Shown here: positions 4,540 through 5,997 of the stretch, one piece after another
Numbering within the stretch: position 1 is the stretch's first letter
Layout of the letters: every line of letters begins with the position of its first letter
NCBI GenBank assembly: GCA_029937635.1
Contig: JAPYPM010000146.1
Coordinates: 1 to 5,997 of the forward strand
From: Nitrospinaceae bacterium
GTDB lineage: Bacteria; Nitrospinota; Nitrospinia; Nitrospinales; VA-1
Reading direction: 5' to 3'
DNA length: 5,997 nt
Translations under genes and position numbers: made by a program
The notes under the pieces: model-generated
What the model was told of the DNA's origin: nothing
Database searches by the model: none
The model's input: only the letters and a program-made list of their open reading frames with translations

Positions 4540-5997
4540 ACAAATCCCACACCAACCAGTTAATCCACGAAAAAAGTCCTTACCTTCTTCAGCATGCTCA
4601 CAATCCTGTCAACTGGTTTCCCTGGGGGGAAGAACCCTTTAAGATAGCTCAAAAAAAGAACTTCCCTCTTCTTGTAAGCATCGGTTATGCGACTTGTCAC
4701 TGGTGCCATGTTATGGAGCGAGAGTCGTTTGAGGACCCCGATTTGGCAAAACTTCTTAACGCCAATTTTATCAGTATCAAGATTGATCGAGAGGAAAGAC
4801 CTGACATTGATAGCATCTATATGAAGGCAATCCAAGCTATGGGGCAACAGGGTGGCTGGCCTCTCAATGTATTCATAACTCCAGAAGGAGTTCCCTTTTA
4901 TTCTGGCACCTACTTTCCTCCTGAAAAACGTTTCAACATACCGTCTTTCACTGACGTTTTGATATTCCTAACTAAAACTTGGATTAATGAACCCGAAAAA
5001 GTAAAAAAACAAAGCGAGGCCCTCGCAATGGCAATTCGCGAAAGCTCGGAACGCAAGCCAACTTTAGAGACAACCGAATCACTTGACTTCGATGGTGAAG
5101 ATAAAGCTGCTAAACTTTATGAAAGCCATTACGATAATTTGAACCACGGATTTCGGTTTCAGCCGCAAAACAAGTTCCCAGCCTCAATGGGTTTGTCATT
5201 GTTATTGCGCCACCATCACCGTACAGGAACCACTTCAAGCCTGGAAATGACCAAAAGTACTTTGCGAGCTATGAAGTGGGGGGGTATCTACGATCAAATC
5301 GGAGGAGGACTTTCCCGCTATAGCACCGACTACCGATGGCTGATACCACACTTTGAAAAAATGCTTTACGATAATTCATTATTTGTCACAGCACTTATCG
5401 AGACATTTCAAGTAACAGGACACCAGGAGTTCTCTGATTACGCCAATGATGTTCTCTATTACATTGATCAAGATATGACCTCGAAGGAAGGAGCTTTTTT
5501 CAGTGCTGAAGATGCTGATAGCGAAGGCGTGGAAGGAAAATTCTACGTCTGGTCAAAGGAAGAAATAGAGTCGATATTAGGGCGACAGGCATCTTCTATT
5601 GTTGTTCCATTTTTCAATATCACCAAAGAGGGGAACTTTGAAAATAAAAACATTCTTAACCAAACTAATACGTATCAAGATCTAGCAAAAAAACTAGGAC
5701 TAGCTGAAGATACGGTCATTAACGAATTAAGTTCTGCTCGAAAAAAACTTATTCAAGAGCGAAACAAACGCATCCGCCCCTTATTAGATGATAAAATTCT
5801 AACTTCATGGAACGGGCTAATGATTTCAGCTATGGCCAAAACAGGTCGTGTCTTGGAAGATCTTAATAGAATAGCTAAAGCGGAAAAAGCAGTGGAATTC
5901 ATTCTATCCACTTTAAAAACGCCCGAGGGAAAACTCCTAAGGCGTTTCAGGGAAGGCGAAGCTCGCTACGATGGATACCTTTTTGATTATTCATCAA
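4536..5997 (+). CDS. DUF255 / YyaL-type thioredoxin-domain protein, C-terminus cut by window edge
   Basis: The gene is open for 487 codons to the right edge; the family is usually about 650-700 residues, so roughly the last quarter to third is missing. The N-terminal domain (about 10-130) is the DUF255 thioredoxin-like fold: SPYLLQHAHNPVNWFPWGEE (14-33), the CHWC pair at 54-57 followed by HVMERESFED, IKIDREERPDID (81-92), GGWPLNVFITP (106-116) and GTYFPPE (124-130). The rest is the alpha/alpha toroid-like domain: GGIYDQIGGGLSRYS (249-263), WLIPHFEKMLYDN (268-280), FFSAEDADSEGVEGKFYVWS (321-340), ILTSWNGLMISAMAK (421-435) and RYDGYLFDY (477-485). All these blocks are typical of bacterial YyaL and eukaryotic SPATA20. 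The biochemical role of the family is not settled. The CxxC pair suggests redox chemistry and the second domain resembles sugar-epimerase or glycosidase folds. No signal peptide is seen, so it is probably cytoplasmic. The GTG start overlaps the aroA stop; no functional link to aromatic synthesis is evident. Confidence 0.93.
   Translation, partial: MNKSHTNQLIHEKSPYLLQHAHNPVNWFPWGEEPFKIAQKKNFPLLVSIGYATCHWCHVMERESFEDPDLAKLLNANFISIKIDREERPDIDSIYMKAIQAMGQQGGWPLNVFITPEGVPFYSGTYFPPEKRFNIPSFTDVLIFLTKTWINEPEKVKKQSEALAMAIRESSERKPTLETTESLDFDGEDKAAKLYESHYDNLNHGFRFQPQNKFPASMGLSLLLRHHHRTGTTSSLEMTKSTLRAMKWGGIYDQIGGGLSRYSTDYRWLIPHFEKMLYDNSLFVTALIETFQVTGHQEFSDYANDVLYYIDQDMTSKEGAFFSAEDADSEGVEGKFYVWSKEEIESILGRQASSIVVPFFNITKEGNFENKNILNQTNTYQDLAKKLGLAEDTVINELSSARKKLIQERNKRIRPLLDDKILTSWNGLMISAMAKTGRVLEDLNRIAKAEKAVEFILSTLKTPEGKLLRRFREGEARYDGYLFDYSS

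Noticed and set aside
4560..4847. Minus-strand open frame of 95 codons
   Set aside because: It is antisense to the DUF255 domain including the CHWC motif, so the plus-strand frame is clearly the coding one.

Overview
This is a compact, AT-rich bacterial chromosomal window with two divergently oriented gene groups. A 191-base intergenic region (3092-3282) separates them. The minus-strand group runs leftward through four genes. In transcription order they are a small single-pass membrane protein of unknown function (2774-3091), a four-helix membrane protein resembling the DUF4149/TMEM205 family (2046-2597), an exported protein with a formylglycine-generating-enzyme-like (SUMF1/FGE) fold but without the catalytic cysteines (1040-1993), and a large ThyX-like protein cut by the left edge (1-1043). 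The plus-strand group runs rightward: aroA, encoding EPSP synthase of the shikimate pathway (3283-4539), then a DUF255/YyaL thioredoxin-domain protein cut by the right edge (4536-5997).

The packing points to operons. The FGE-like stop and the ThyX-like start share an ATGA overlap, and the aroA stop and the next start share a GTGA overlap. The DUF4149-like and FGE-like genes are 52 bases apart. The plus-strand genes have clear Shine-Dalgarno sequences and non-ATG starts (TTG for aroA, GTG for the DUF255 gene). The minus-strand genes lack convincing Shine-Dalgarno sequences.

The AroA/DUF255 half is ordinary housekeeping. AroA retains all the substrate-binding and catalytic residues I could align by memory, although a usually conserved Asn and Pro in its glycine-rich loop are replaced. 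The minus-strand half is the accessory part. Its most interesting features are the ThyX-like protein, whose ThyX signature has lost the RHR portion and which appears to be starting a second ThyX-type domain, and its tight coupling to an exported non-catalytic SUMF-domain protein. No mobile element, CRISPR array, tRNA, rRNA or riboswitch was seen.

Organism: the exported SUMF-family protein, DUF4149-like protein and AT-rich composition suit an environmental Gram-negative bacterium. Deltaproteobacterial-grade or Nitrospinota-like lineages come to mind, but this is a weak inference from gene style, not from a marker gene comparison.
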